This document shows, in pieces, positions 29,683-41,599 of a stretch of DNA of 64,000 bases. Within the stretch, counting starts at the first letter, position 1, and every line of letters begins with the position of its first letter. The translations under genes and the position numbers were made by a program. The notes under the pieces are model-generated. The model did no database searches, was not told where the DNA came from, and saw nothing but the letters and a program-made list of their open reading frames with translations. Origin of the DNA: Myrica gale (lineage: Eukaryota > Streptophyta > Magnoliopsida > Fagales > Myricaceae); assembly GCA_963930655.1 (NCBI GenBank), contig OZ005621.1, positions 13,007,001 through 13,071,000 of the forward strand, in the 5' to 3' direction.

Positions 29683-31503
29683 TTAGTTCTCTAAGTTGTT
29701 TCATGTATATGTCAAGTGTCTTACTTGTGCTTGTGCGGCCATACCTGCTTGCAAATATCAGATGGGCTCACGGTTGCCAAGATGTATATTATTTGACTAT
29801 TATTAGTGCGTATATAGCCGATATGTTTCCCTAACACACCAAGCCAGAGACTATAACACATACCTACAAAAAGAAAAAACATATTTTTCAGTCCCCTACA
29901 TCCAGATGTTAAAAAGAGGTATAAACTTACACCAAAATCATCCTTTTAGCTCCAAAATTGTCAAAGTGCATCAATATTTGCCCGATCCAAAGGGTGAAAT
30001 ATGTAGAATATTGGATACGTGACACAATATTGATGGCTGTATCCTATAACAAGGCGAACGTTAATAAGTTTTGATAGTTTGAGGACTAAATGTGATAATT
30101 TTAGTAGTTAGGACCTCTTTTTGACATTTTATGTAAGTTTTGAGATTAAAAGTGAGTATATAAAAAAGAGATATGCAATGAATGACTATTAATCTATGGA
30201 AGAAACTGAAAGAAAGATAAATAGTGCATAATGGAGAGAGGAGAAAGAGTAAGGAAAATAGAAATTTAAGTGGTTTCTTCTAGAAGATCTACAACTACTA
30301 TAAAAGTCCTCTATGAATGTGTTTGTATTATAAATCCATGCAGATTATAAATTTGAAGGTCTCTATTTATAGAGACAATACAAAGCACGTTAGGAAAATA
30401 TTCCTACATTTAATTTTGAATCTCTATATTTAAACTAATTATATCACATTCAAACTCAAATATTTGATATCGTGATGAAGACAAAATCATATCAAATCTT
30501 CATATGGTATTATCTCTAACAACCCTCTCAAACACAAGATGAAGAATTTTTAAAATCTTGTGTTCAAAAACAAAATTGTGAATGATATGTCCTTGAACGA
30601 TGATAGGCAAATGATCATTGAGAAGTGGACCGGAGAAAACAACAATAGCCAACGGACCAAGTCGTATCTTGAAAAACAGTTGACAAATAACCAAATATAG
30701 CCAATAAAGGCAATGAATGATGAAGGACAAAAATAACTTCTTCTTCTTTTGTTTTCTTTCTTTTTTGTCGACTCATTTTTTTCTCTTTTTCACTCACCTT
30801 CACCTTCTTCACCTTCTTCTTCTTCTTTTTGTCTCGTACACTCACCTTGAACAATAGAGATCCGTAGGATAAATGATGGATCTCTTTTTCACTCACCTTC
30901 ACCTTCTTCTTCTTATTTTAAACTTTTTATGTAAAATCTATTCTTATCACTTTATTAGATGCAAAATCACTGATAGATCCTAGATGATCAAAATGATTGT
31001 TATATATTAATAAGATATATGAATATAAGATATTGTTATTTAATAATAAGATATATGAACATAAGAGAAGATATATATTTATTTTTAAAAAGTAAAAATT
31101 ACGAGAAGCACAAAGAAGAAAAACAAAGTTTATATAAAATGAAATGATACACTTTGTTCTGTTGATCCGGGATCATGCTAAGCTTTCATTTTCTTTTTCT
31201 TCTTCTTCTTGTACGTTGGATAAAATCTACTGGTGCGTTACCCAACACCAATGGTTGCACTTGAAGGACTAAAGAGAGATTACCAAATTTTTCGTTGACA
31301 CATAGCGATCACTCATGGCTCAACACTGCAAATTGGAGATTATTACGATATCAAATGAGATAAGGCCTATTTACGATAAGGAGGTGTCTAAGGGGGTTAA
31401 AAATACATCCGTAATCATTATTTGCAATCTCCAATTGATAGGTATTTGTAATGGACAATAATTGGATCAACAAGAGTTATAGATGTGGTGCTCATTATGC
31501 ACA
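29683..31503. other. AT-rich, no gene; probable degraded LTR material
   Basis: It contains CTTCTTCTTC and CACTCACCTTCACCTTC repeats (30735-30920) with two near-copies of the phrase CTTTTTCACTCACCTTCACC. Reading frames there are low-complexity. The text around 30470-30730 looks LTR-like but has no definable ends. Confidence 0.45.
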
Positions 31504-32150
31504 TGTAACGCCCTGAACCACGGCCGTTAGGGGTTACTCTTATAAGTAAAACCATTGAAAATTGGTGAAATTTTGGGGGTAAAAATTAATTAACACAAAA
31601 TAAATAATCCTTGATAACGTAATCCAAGTTTAAAACTTCAAAACATTTGAATAAAAATACTTCGTTTAAAACTCTTTACTAATTTGAAAATAACAAAACA
31701 AAACATTCAATCTAACTGAAATTCTAAGTCTTCTCTTTGTTACCCACCCACATGCCATCTAACATGATTCTCAGCACACTCCTAAAGAACATTTACCAAG
31801 AGAGAAAAAAATATGGAGTGAGTTTGACAACTCAGTTAGCAAAGTTATCTATAGTGCACTTTCGGAGCCACATTTAAGAAGTAAAAAGAATTCATTGGAA
31901 GAATGTAAATGTCAATCCAAAAGCATATAACTATAACAGTAAAATAACTTTGATCTTTTAATAATAATTCTATAAAAATATTTCCTTTACGCCCCGTGAT
32001 AAGGTTGTACGACCCGAAGACTCCTTCAAACTGAGTTGGGGGCCAACCAGACCGAGTCGTACTCTGGGTAGAATTCCCCCTATTAAGTCTTGGCATGTTA
32101 CCAAATGTGCACTCAGGAAGAACCTACAACATAAACTATCTTATTTCCAT
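31504..32150 (+). mobile_element. Gypsy-type LTR 5' fragment
   Basis: It starts TGTAACGCCCTGAACC, a common plant gypsy LTR start, and runs through a segment with ACGCCCCGTGATAAGG. No partner, primer site or coding follows. Confidence 0.5.
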
Positions 32151-32189
32151 GATAGGTGCACCATCTTTGTTGCAATTGGTAAAAATGTT

Positions 32190-32692
32190 GTAACTTTGAC
32201 CACTGAGCCATAAGTATGAGCAACAATCAAATCGGTACACTAAATTATCAATTCAACGATTTGAGACCCATAAATTTTGAAAAATCATCATTTCTAGCCC
32301 CCATCGAAATTTGGCGTTAAATTTCACGAAAAATCACGCAAAATGGCCGAAATGTCTCTCCAAGACTAAATTTTTAATAAATAAATTAAAAAAATAAAAA
32401 TTTAAGAAATAAATAAAAAATAATATATTATTGAAATAGAGTTTCAATAGCTTTATTTAAAAATTATTAATTTTTTAAAAAAATCATTTTGTATTTACTT
32501 TTTTAGTAATTTTATCTTGAAGGGGCATTTTGGTCATTTTGCATGATTTTCCATTAGATTTAATGCCTAATTTAGACAGGAGGCTAGAATTGATAATTTT
32601 CAAAAGTTATGGGCCTCAAATCGCGGAATTGATAATTATGGGTACCAATTTAATTTTTGCTCATACTAATGAGGCTAACTATGACTTTACCC
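32190..32692. mobile_element. Long inverted-repeat (foldback-like) element 1
   Basis: The left arm (GAGCCATAAGTATGAGCAAC...ATCGGTAC at 32206-32240) and right arm (GGTACCAATTTAATTTTTGC, TCATACTAATGAGGC at 32640-32675) are inverted copies. The inversion continues through GGGCATTTTGGTCATTTTGC against GCAAAATGGCC. Arms are about 160 bp around an AT-rich loop (32370-32515). Non-coding. Confidence 0.8.
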
Positions 32693-32769
32693 CTTATAAA
32701 TATAAATTCTAATAAGGAAATTGTTAACATATGTAATCATCAGGTAAATCGTCAAATAATGACATAAAA

Positions 32770-33144
32770 TTTAGGGTTAATTACACCGTAGGTCCCTGTG
32801 GTATCTCCTTTTGAAAAATTCGTCCCTGTGGTATCACTTACTACAAAAAGGTTCATGTGGTCACCTTTCTAGGTAAAAGTTAGTCCTTTCGTCCAATAGG
32901 CGTTAACACACTAACAGAACGAGTGCGGTCGACCGCTACATGTATCGGTCGACCGGTTCATGTAGCAGTCGACCGGTTCGTCGTTAAACATACAACATCA
33001 TTTAATGTAGCGGTCGACCAGTTAATGTCCATTAGTGTGTTAACACTAATGGACGGAAAGACTAACTTTTACATAGAAGGTGACCATAGGGACCTATTTG
33101 TAGAAAGTGATACCACAGGGACCCAGGGTGCAATTAACCCTAAA
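32770..33144. mobile_element. Long inverted-repeat element 2 with GTCGAC array in its loop
   Basis: Ends TTTAGGGTTAATTACACC and GGTGCAATTAACCCTAAA are inverted. The arms continue through GGTCCCTGTGGTATC against GATACCACAGGGACC and TTAGTCCTTTCGTCCA against TGGACGGAAAGACTAA, about 140 bp each. The loop carries GTCGAC cores centred at 32930.5, 32950.5, 32970.5 and 33015.5, the first three exactly 20 bp apart. Non-coding. Confidence 0.88.
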
Positions 33145-33292
33145 TATTAAAAAGAAAGCCCGTGATTACACCAATGCATGTAAAAACATTTCACTAGAAT
33201 TTTACTGTAACATAATGCACATAAGTTCTGAAGGTTTCCAATAAAAACACGCAATTCTCAAAATATCACCTCAGTTTTTTAGAAAATTTTAC

Positions 33293-34515
33293 TGAAAGGG
33301 CAAAAATAACCCAAGAGGGGGGGTGAATTGGGTTTTTTAAAAACTTTTGTCCTTTTTCCTATAAAACCCAATATGCTAAGAATCCTTTCTAAAGAGCAGA
33401 AGAAAGATTTATATAACCAAGAAATATAATGAAGAGTAAAAGGAAAGATAAACAAGTACAACAAATAAATATCAGCAGTAAATGAAGATAAGGATAGAGA
33501 GATGACACCTTGACTTTTAGGTGGTTCGGCCAACACTTGCCTACGTCCACCCCCAAGGCTATTGACTTCCTTGGGCTTCCTTCACTATTCTCCAAATAGT
33601 AATTACACCTTAGCTTCTCGGGTGCTAAAGAACCTTTACAAAGTGTCTTCGAGCTCACACTTTAACTCACTCTCACAAATCCTCACAACCTAGAGGATTT
33701 CTTCTACTCAGGAAGTAGGACAAGTGTTTTTCACAAACACTCACGTGTATTTCAAGAATGGGTACAAAGAGAATCTTAGTAAAAAGCTATTTAAGCTGAA
33801 TAAACAAGTATGAGGTACTGAGGTGTGAAAAGAGACAAGATTCACAAACACTATGGTTCAAGAATGGGTACAAAGAGAATCCAAGTGTTAGTTCAATGTG
33901 TCGACACTATGGTTCAATGTGTCGAGACTTCCAACACTTAGCTAAAAAATCATTTCAAATGGCCTGAAAAGCAAACTCTCAGGTGTTAGTTCAATGTGTC
34001 GACACTATGGTCCAATGTGTCGACACTTCCAACACTTGGAAAAAATAACCAACTACTCCAATTTAATAATTCTCAAAAACACTTGCTATATAAAAGATGA
34101 TCAATTAACAAGAGTAATGATGATCAAGTATGCTTAGAGAGATTTTAGAATAAAGAACCCATGATACAAGAAAAATGTAATGATCTTGGGATGAAATTTC
34201 AATGTAAAATCTAAAAGACTTGAACAAGATTGAAAACTTTGTTATCAACAAAATCAAGAAGGATTGTTTGCAAAAACAACCTTGGGCTAACAATTAGGAT
34301 AATAAGACCGCTAACCTTGATCATCAAAACCCTTTATCGATTTATTCTCCATGACTTCAAGAAACTTAGGCCAAATCATTCAAACATATGCTTGATTTAT
34401 CATTTTCCACTAAATAAGCATACAAGGGACAAACAAAATCTGTATCAAAGACTAAATCGCAACCTTATTTAAAGAATGATTCTAGATAGGACTTATCAAA
34501 GATTGGGTTGTTACA
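33293..34515 (-). mobile_element. Copia LTR (solo or fragment), minus strand
   Basis: Minus strand starts TGTAACAACCCAATC at 34515 and ends after AATTCACCCCCCCTCTTGGG near 33300. It shares with the SIRE LTR at 54082-55377 the phrase GGAYGTAGGC...GCCGAACCACCTAAAA and the CACCCCCCCTC terminus. No matching target duplication was seen, so ends are approximate. Confidence 0.7.
33886..34036. repeat. Paired GTCGAC words, 21-bp spacing, duplicated
   Basis: TTCAATGTGTCGACACTATG occurs at 33892 and 33990, each followed 21 bp later by a second core. GTCGAC cores centre at 33902.5, 33923.5 (GTCGAG), 34000.5 and 34021.5. The whole pair with flanking GTGTTAGTTCAATG...TTCCAACACTT is duplicated 98 bp apart. 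Confidence 0.95.
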
Positions 34516-34916
34516 TATTAAAAATTCAATATATTCTAGAAGAATTGAAATTCAAAACTTTAAAATCTAAATAAATAAAGATAGAAACATTATCTTTAAA
34601 ATTTAAATACTTTTTAAAAAGATAACCTTTTCAAATAAAATTAACATTTCAATCTTTAAACACTTTAAAAAGGATAACTTTATTTAAACACTTTAAAAAA
34701 ATAATATTTTTCAAATAAAATCAAGCTCTGATAGTCTTGGTCGGATTCGACGCCCTTGTAAAATATATAAAAATGAGGTGTTTGAGACATTTGACTTAAT
34801 GAAAGGCCATTTATTCATAAATGGTTTGATCCGAGGTACACGCGAAGAGTATTGCTTGGGGAAAGGATTGAGGGGTAGGAAGTTAGTATATCTCGGTTGG
34901 AAAGAGGTGATTTAAT

Positions 34917-35580
34917 CACTACAAAAAAAAATCGGGTTTTAACAGCGGTTACAAAAAACACCGCTAAAAACTTCGTTGTCTTTTAACAGCCGTGTTTTTA
35001 ACGGTGATCACAAAAAATGCCGCTATAGGTGACTTTTAGCGGTGTTTTTTGTGACCGCCATTAAAAAGACTGCTGTTAAAAGACAACGAAGTTTTTAGCA
35101 GCGATTTTTTAACGGCGCTCAGAAAAAGCGCCGCTATAGGTGACTTTTGGCGGCGTTATGCATGACTGCCGTTAAAAAGACAACGAACTATTTAGCAACG
35201 GGTTTTTAACGGCGCTCATAAAATGCGCCGCAATAGGTGACTTTTCACGGCGTTTTGCATGACCCCCGTTAAAAAAACATTGTTAAAAGTCAAAAGAGTT
35301 TTAACGGCGGTCATAAAAAGCGCCGCTATAGGTACTTTTTGCAGCGTTTTGCATGATCGCCGTGAAAAAGACCACTGTTAAAAGTCAAAAGAGTTTTAAT
35401 GGCGGTCATAAAAAGCGCTGCTATAGGTGACTTTTGGCGGCGTTTTGCATGACCACCGTTAAAAAGACCGCTGTTAAACGACAATGAAATTATTTAACAA
35501 TGGTCTTTTTAACAGCGCTAAAAGAAAGCGCCGCTATAGGTGACTTTCAGCGGCACTTGTTATGACAACGGTAAAAAAAA
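34917..35580 (+). mobile_element. CACTA transposon left end with subterminal hairpin repeats
   Basis: It begins CACTACAAAAAAAAATCGGG, the En/Spm terminal motif. Six repeats follow, starting near 34991, 35104, 35203, 35298, 35393 and 35503 (95-113 bp apart). Each has arms of TTTTAACGGCGGTCAT type and the inverse ATGACCGCCGTTAAAA around the constant GCCGCTATAGGTGACTTTT. Subterminal repeats of CACTA elements bind their transposase. The right end of this element was not found in the window. Confidence 0.85.
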
Positions 35581-36490
35581 AGATGTTATAATATTTTTTG
35601 TAATATATTATTTTGTGTAGTAATTTAAAATATGAAATTTGAAATTAGAATGGGTGTTATAGAAATTGAAATATGAAATTAGAAGGGGTGTTATAGAAAT
35701 TGAAATTATTATAAAATATGAAATTAGAGGCGGTATTATAGAAATTGAAGCTATTATATGATATAACTTGATGACTTAGTTGTTGTTGTATATTTTGTTA
35801 TGTAGAATAGTTTATTGTCATGTATGTTATAGATTATTATATCACAATACATCATGATATATTATATAATATAGATGTATGCCATGTTAAATACATAGTA
35901 ACATTATGTCACAATATAGTGCTCCACTGTATTTTAAGTTATTAGAATATGTTTAACTTGGTATATTATATAATATAGAAACTATTAGAATATGTTTAAC
36001 TGGTATATAGTGCGCCACTGTATTTTAAGTTATTAAGGCATAATATAATATGTCACTCAAGTAAGATATTATTATAGCATGATATATCGTATTATATTAT
36101 AACATATTGAAGTTATAAGATATAATATAGTATGTCACTCAAGGTATAGTAGGTATAGTACTATGTGGTAGTCCATCATATTGAAGTTACTAAAGTAGTA
36201 TGTCACTCAAGTATGATATTGTTATAGCATGATATATCATATTATATTATGATGTCAAAATTCATATTCTTATTTTAGCCTTAGTTTGATAACAGTGCAT
36301 ACATTATGTATGATCAAAATAGTTCATCAATGCATGATAAGAGTCTTAGTAGTTTAGTTACTTGACAAGTTCTTAATCAGGGAGCGTGATGCGGATTTGC
36401 TAATGCAATATAAACATTAGCATATATAATTCTTTCATCAATTTATCTCTCACATGATCAATGTCCTCTCACTTTACAAACAAATCTTAA
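35581..36490. repeat. AT-rich region with local duplications
   Basis: A short repeat of ATTAGA(A/G)GGGGTGTTATAGAAATTGAA spans 35640-35750. Larger imperfect duplications around CCACTGTATTTTAAGTTATT (35925, 36014) and TATGTCACTCAAG (36048, 36131, 36199) follow. No coding. Possibly the interior of the CACTA element. Confidence 0.6.
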
Positions 36491-36501
36491 AGGTATATAT
36501 T

Positions 36502-36686
36502 GGGGATGTTTGAGGGTGAAAATTTTGGATATAGGGGTTTGGGAAATATTATAAAGTAAAGATATGTTATGGGAGTTGGTGAAAAAGTGAAGAGAAAGAA
36601 GATTTTTAATAAGTATTATAATAATAAAAAATTATGTGAAGAATATTTTAGTATTAAACCCAAATATTTGGGGCTCAAACATCCCC
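36502..36686. mobile_element. MITE with perfect GGGGATGTTTGAG ends
   Basis: The left end GGGGATGTTTGAG and right end CTCAAACATCCCC are perfect inverted repeats, flanked by ATT on both sides. Length 185 bp, AT-rich, non-coding. The end sequence is shared with 63646-63658. Confidence 0.9.
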
Positions 36687-36687
36687 A

Positions 36688-36849
36688 TTATATTATATTA
36701 TATTATATATATAAAGAGTTAATGTATTTAATAGATTTTTATTGAGAAGTAGCTTATTTAGTATATTTTTATTGTCAGATATTATATATATTATTTATAT
36801 ATATATATATATATATTTATAAATAAAGACTCAATTTATTTATATCTAG
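36688..36849. repeat. AT microsatellite region
   Basis: It has TATTATATTATATTATA (36686 onward) and a TA run at about 36790-36818. It precedes a short gypsy LTR terminus. Confidence 0.8.
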
Positions 36850-36871
36850 CGTTCGGGGCGTAACAGTTAAA

Positions 36872-36885
36872 TGGTATCAGAGGAA
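36872..36885 (+). other. Gypsy primer-binding site
   Basis: TGGTATCAGAGGAA, initiator tRNA-Met type with 3' changes, begins six bases after the LTR end. Confidence 0.7.
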
Positions 36886-39093
36886 ATAGAGCTTTGGGCC
36901 AGGAGACATATGGTATAGATTAGAACCCTAAGAGTTAGCTATGTGTTAGGCATCAAGTACACTAGACTGGTGACATAGACTCATTATGAGAAATCATAGT
37001 AAATAAAGACTTTGAAGTGCAGAATGGTACCTAGAGGACCAAAAGAGAATTGGGGACTCAGAGAACCGAATGTCACTACTGATGATGTTTTAGGACACAT
37101 GGCTCGGCTTGTCACTAAACAGGTGCAGCAAGGAACAAATGATTAAGGTTACCTAAAGATATGATTACGCAGACCCTGGAAGAAATTTTAATTGAAGTAA
37201 GTTTTGATTTTGGTAGACTTCCGAATGGAGTTTGCCTGAACACCTGATTTTAGTCAGAGGGTCAAATTTGGCTGAGGAATAGGTATTGCTCTTTGTTTTA
37301 TTAAGGCTTAGGAATTCAAGACAATGAGTTGTTTTGAGGATAATGAATTTTGACATTAGACTTGGTTCTGCATTTGAGATTATACGGACAGGGAATCGAG
37401 GAACTATTGGAGTTTTATACCGCCCAGATAAGGGATTTGTTGATCAATTGTAAAGAGCTTAAGTATGCACTAATGCTTATTTATGAACAGAGTATGATCT
37501 TTGGATTAGGAAAGAGATATATCTGAGAAGATATTTTGCGCTAAAAATTGTTATTATAAATGCTTATTGATGCCATTAGAATTGATTATGGCATAAGAGA
37601 CATTTGAAATGATGATTAGGGTGCTTCGGGGCCATTTAGATTGATTAGTGATCTTCATGATGATACAGTGGTTCATTTGAAGAGTTAAGAGGGTTATAAA
37701 GAATATTTGTCGATTGAATTGCAGAAATTAAGTTGAGGAAATTTGACTACCAATTTTTCTAAATGTGGAGGATTACCCGAATGCATGAGTAAATCCACTA
37801 TAATGTAGTCTATTGGTGGTGATCAAATTATAAAGAATGCCTAATCGAAATTGAGGGGCATATAATATTAGCTAATTTGATGGTAATGGAGATGGTGGTT
37901 TGACATCATACTAGTCATGAATTGGTTGACAGCGCATGGTGCTCGTATGAATCGTTATGATGAGTAAAAGGAGGGGAGACCGGGTTGTTGTTTCCCATGT
38001 ATGAGAAAAATGGAGTGAAGGCCAGCGAGTATGTCAACCAACCAGGTTGCAAAGAGGTCATGAAGGACTTTTAATCCTGGCAAATGATACCGAGAGGGAG
38101 GCTGCTACAGTAGAGCAGACCCCAATAGTGAACGAATTTCCCGATGTATTTCCTAAAGAAATACCTAGGTTACCCCAGATAGAGAAGTGGAATTGGTACT
38201 GAGTTAGAATTACATTCTGAAGGAGCTAAAGGTTCAAATAGAAGAACTTCTGGAGGAAGGGTTTATACGGCCAAGTGTAAGGTGACTATAAAGAATAGAT
38301 ACACGTTACCTTTATATTGATGACCTGTTCGATTAAGTTATAACAGGCATAAGTATCCTCAAAGATTGACTGGAGATCGAGGTATCATCAGTCGGAGGTG
38401 AAGGAAGGAGGTATATCCAAGACGACCTTCAGACACGTTATGGTCACTATGAATTCTTGGTGATGCCATTGGGCTGGCCAATACTCCGGCCTCATGTATG
38501 GATTTGATGAACAGGGTGTTCAAGGAGTTCTAAGATAAGTTGTGGTTGTCTTTATAGACGATATCTTGATTTAATCAAGAAATAAGCATGAACATGAGAA
38601 ACATCTAAGGACTGTTCTACAGATTTTCACGGAGAAGAAATTGTATGCCAAATTCTCTAAGTGTAAATTTTGGTTGGAGCAAGTCCGATTTTCGGGGCAT
38701 GTAGTTTCAGGCAAAGGGATTGTCGTGGAACACGGTAAGGTCGATGATGTATCCTAATGGCCAAGGCCTATAAATGTGAAGGAAATAAGGAGTTTCCTGG
38801 GGTTAACAGGATACTACCGAAGGTTTATCAAGGGGTTTACAAAGATAGTTATACTATTGACGTCGTTGATTAAGAAAAATGTCAAGTTTGAATAGACGTT
38901 TGAGTGCGAATAAAATCTTTTGGGATTTTAGACCGAATGGGTACCATGACGTACCAGTGGCCCTACCTATGTCTTAGAGTATGAGCCCTTGCACATTAAG
39001 GGAACCTTATATATGTAGAAAAACCGATAAGGGCTAGACAAAGGGAGCAACAGTTGAGGACAAAGATCAAATTCCGAGGACGGAATTTTTTGT
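36886..39093 (+). pseudogene. Gypsy gag-pol remnant, many stops
   Basis: Recognisable pieces: VNEFPDVFPKEIPRLP (38130-38180), YEFLVMP and ANTPASCMDLMNRVFKEF (38450-38530), VVVFIDDILI (38545-38575, polymerase motif FIDDIL conserved), KLYAKFSKCKFWLEQVRFSG (38640-38700), [18 protein letters not shown] (38790-38840). Integrase and most of RNase H are deleted between about 38900 and 39090. Numerous stops and frameshifts. Confidence 0.88.
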
Positions 39094-39106
39094 AAGGAGG
39101 GGAGGA
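39094..39106 (+). other. Polypurine tract
   Basis: AAGGAGGGGAGGA lies immediately before the LTR start TGTGAGACCCC, the plus-strand priming site of reverse transcription. Confidence 0.9.
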
Positions 39107-39599
39107 TGTGAGACCCCAACTTTTTCTATCTTTGTAAAAGAATTATGACTCCTTAAGATGTGCTCTAATTATTGAGGAAGACAGGTATAGGGGAATTAAT
39201 CTAAGGTTATGTCCAGGTGAATATTTCCCCTAGGATTTTGTGCCTCTATAATTGAACTTGAATTGATATGTTGGTTGTAGTATTGACAATATGGAAGTTG
39301 AGTATTTGGGGATTTAGTTGAAATATTTGGAGGAATTTAATCAGGGTTTTAACCTTGAATATATGTGTGTCAATATGTGGATCTTGGAACAAGAAATGAG
39401 GAGACATATTAAGGTTAGAATTGTGGAGTGGCAGGAAAGAAAATAAATTTTCAGGAGGGGCAAAATGGGGAAAAGAAAGGTGAATTGAAGGAGAAAAGGG
39501 GAAGGAAGGGGGGGAAGGGCAATTTTGCCTTTTCCCTTCCCCCAAGACCTGCGTATAAGCCCCCTCCCCCTCTTTCCCGTATGAGCCATTTGCCTTAGC

Positions 39600-39712
39600 T
39601 CCCACCGAAGAAAAGAAGAAGAAGGAGAAGAAGAAAGAAGAGGAAGAAGGAGAAAAAGAAGAAGGAGAAAGGAAGAAGAGAAAGAAAGAGAGAGAGAAGG
39701 AGGTGAGTAGTT
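39600..39712. repeat. GAA/GGA-rich low-complexity tract
   Basis: Almost pure purine (AAGAAGAAGGAGAAG and variants). On the minus strand it reads as a Ser/Phe-rich pseudo-protein of 130-158 codons, which I regard as spurious. Confidence 0.9.
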
Positions 39713-40159
39713 GGCCGACCAAGCCATCTCCCCCACTCTCTTCTTGTTTTCTTTTGCTGGTTTGTTGTTGTGATGGTTGTTGTCTAGGTTATTTTCTCTT
39801 TGAGTTCATGAGAGTATAATGTAGATCTATACATGCTTTCTTTGAGATAGTGTAGATCTAGCAAGCTTTGAAGAGTGGGATGGGTTGTATAGGAAATCAT
39901 GGAAATGTGGCAAGATCTGGGAAATCATACTCAAGAGAAACCAATATGCACTCTAGGTGTTTGATAAAAAGACCAAGAGAGGAAGGAGAAATGCAATAAC
40001 TTGAGTTGATGAGATGGACTCATGTTTTAGCTGAAGGAATGAGTTGGAATGTGAGAGAATTTAAGTCCTGTGTATGAGGGTGTGAAAGGAGAGTATTTTG
40101 AGACAAGTTTCGGGTGATTTGGATGTATTATGTGTGTTTGGTGTCTGAAATATGGACTG

Positions 40160-40356
40160 GTGCTCGACAGGCGCTCGAGCACCCTTCAAGAATTATTCGT
40201 GCAGTAAGTTCACGCTTGACAGGCGCTCGACTAGCGCTCGAGCACCCCTTAACATCTTTATACAGAGGCTTAGCGCTCGACTAGCGCTCGAGCACCCCTT
40301 AACATCTTTATACAGAGGCTTAGCGCTCGATGAGCGCTCGATCGACGCTCGACCGG
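40160..40356. repeat. 11-bp-phased CTCGAG/CTCGAC cluster
   Basis: Cores centre at 40165.5, 40176.5; 40217.5, 40228.5, 40239.5; 40278.5, 40289.5; 40328.5, 40339.5, 40350.5. Within every group the spacing is exactly 11 bp, with GCGCTCGAGC as the best word. A 50-bp unit (AGCGCTCGACTAGCGCTCGA and following bases to ATACAGAGGCT) is directly duplicated inside the cluster. Confidence 0.95.
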
Positions 40357-41599
40357 CTTCTTTGAATTTCACGAAATTTTTCCTAAGTTTCTAAGTCTCC
40401 TATTGACCTATTAGAAGACCCTACTAGGTTTTTCACTTAAGAAAATACCTTGTGGTGTAATATCACCAATTAGAAGTCAAGGATATGGATGATTTTGTAT
40501 GATGAAGTATGTGTATGACGAAGTATGAGATATTGAACGAGGAATAAGGACAATTTTGTATGATGAAGCGTGAGTAATTGATTGATTACTCTATACGTCT
40601 AGTAAACCTATGAATAACAATAGTATGATCCAATTGTAGGTAAATGGGCATTCAACCCACAAGCAAGCGAAGTAAGTGGAACTTACGTCTGTAAGTGAAA
40701 ACTTACCTGTTATGAAAACTAGAATGATACGCAACATGTTTTTATGAACAAGCATAACAGGTTTATAACCAAGCATGACAAGTTATTTCTCAACAAGCAT
40801 GACATAATTTATGTATTTGCATGAAAGCATGAAAGAAGTTTTTGTGCAAATGGAAACATGAAAGTTTTATGAGATCAAGTAAGTCTTATGAGATATTTGT
40901 CATCAAGCATGACACGTCATGAGCATTTGCATGATTTTATTGAAAGAAAAGAAAGTTTTGTGCAAATGAAAGTATGAGAAGCATTTTATGATAAGTTGAT
41001 TACTCATCATCGAGCATGACATGAGCATGTCATGAACAATTGCATTTGCATCTATTTTTCTCATAAGGATGAAAGATAAATTTTATGCAAATGAGAGTAC
41101 CATTTTTATGCTACTTTATGACAAGTAAGTTAATGAACCCAAGTCGGTCGGTACCGTACCAAGTCAAGAAGGTGCATCCATACTGAAGGACGTTTACGTG
41201 AAGGGTGGATGTCACCTAGGACACCCATACCGAAGGATGCTTGCAAGAAGGATGGGTAGTCCAGGAGGTATGTGCAATCACACTGAAGGATGCTTGCAAG
41301 AAGGTGTGAACCTCCAAGGGTTGTGTCTAGCCACTGAAGGACGAATGCGAGAAGATGTGCTAGCTCAACCATATGTAAGGTCCCTAATGGAAATAGGGGA
41401 CAGTTCCAACGGGAACGCACAACCCTGATGCCAGGGGTAAGTGGAGTTCAAGTAGTCCATAAGATAAGGATTGGAAAGATTTTCCAAAAGCAAGAGATTT
41501 ATAAGTATAAGTGAAGTTTTCAAGAGCAAGTGCATGTGCATATGCAATCATGAGGCATACACGTGCATCAAAATTCATGATCATGCATGAATTACATAC

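Noticed and set aside
39246..39736. 131-158-codon Ser/Phe/Pro-rich minus-strand frames
   Set aside because: They translate a GAA/GGA microsatellite inside an LTR.
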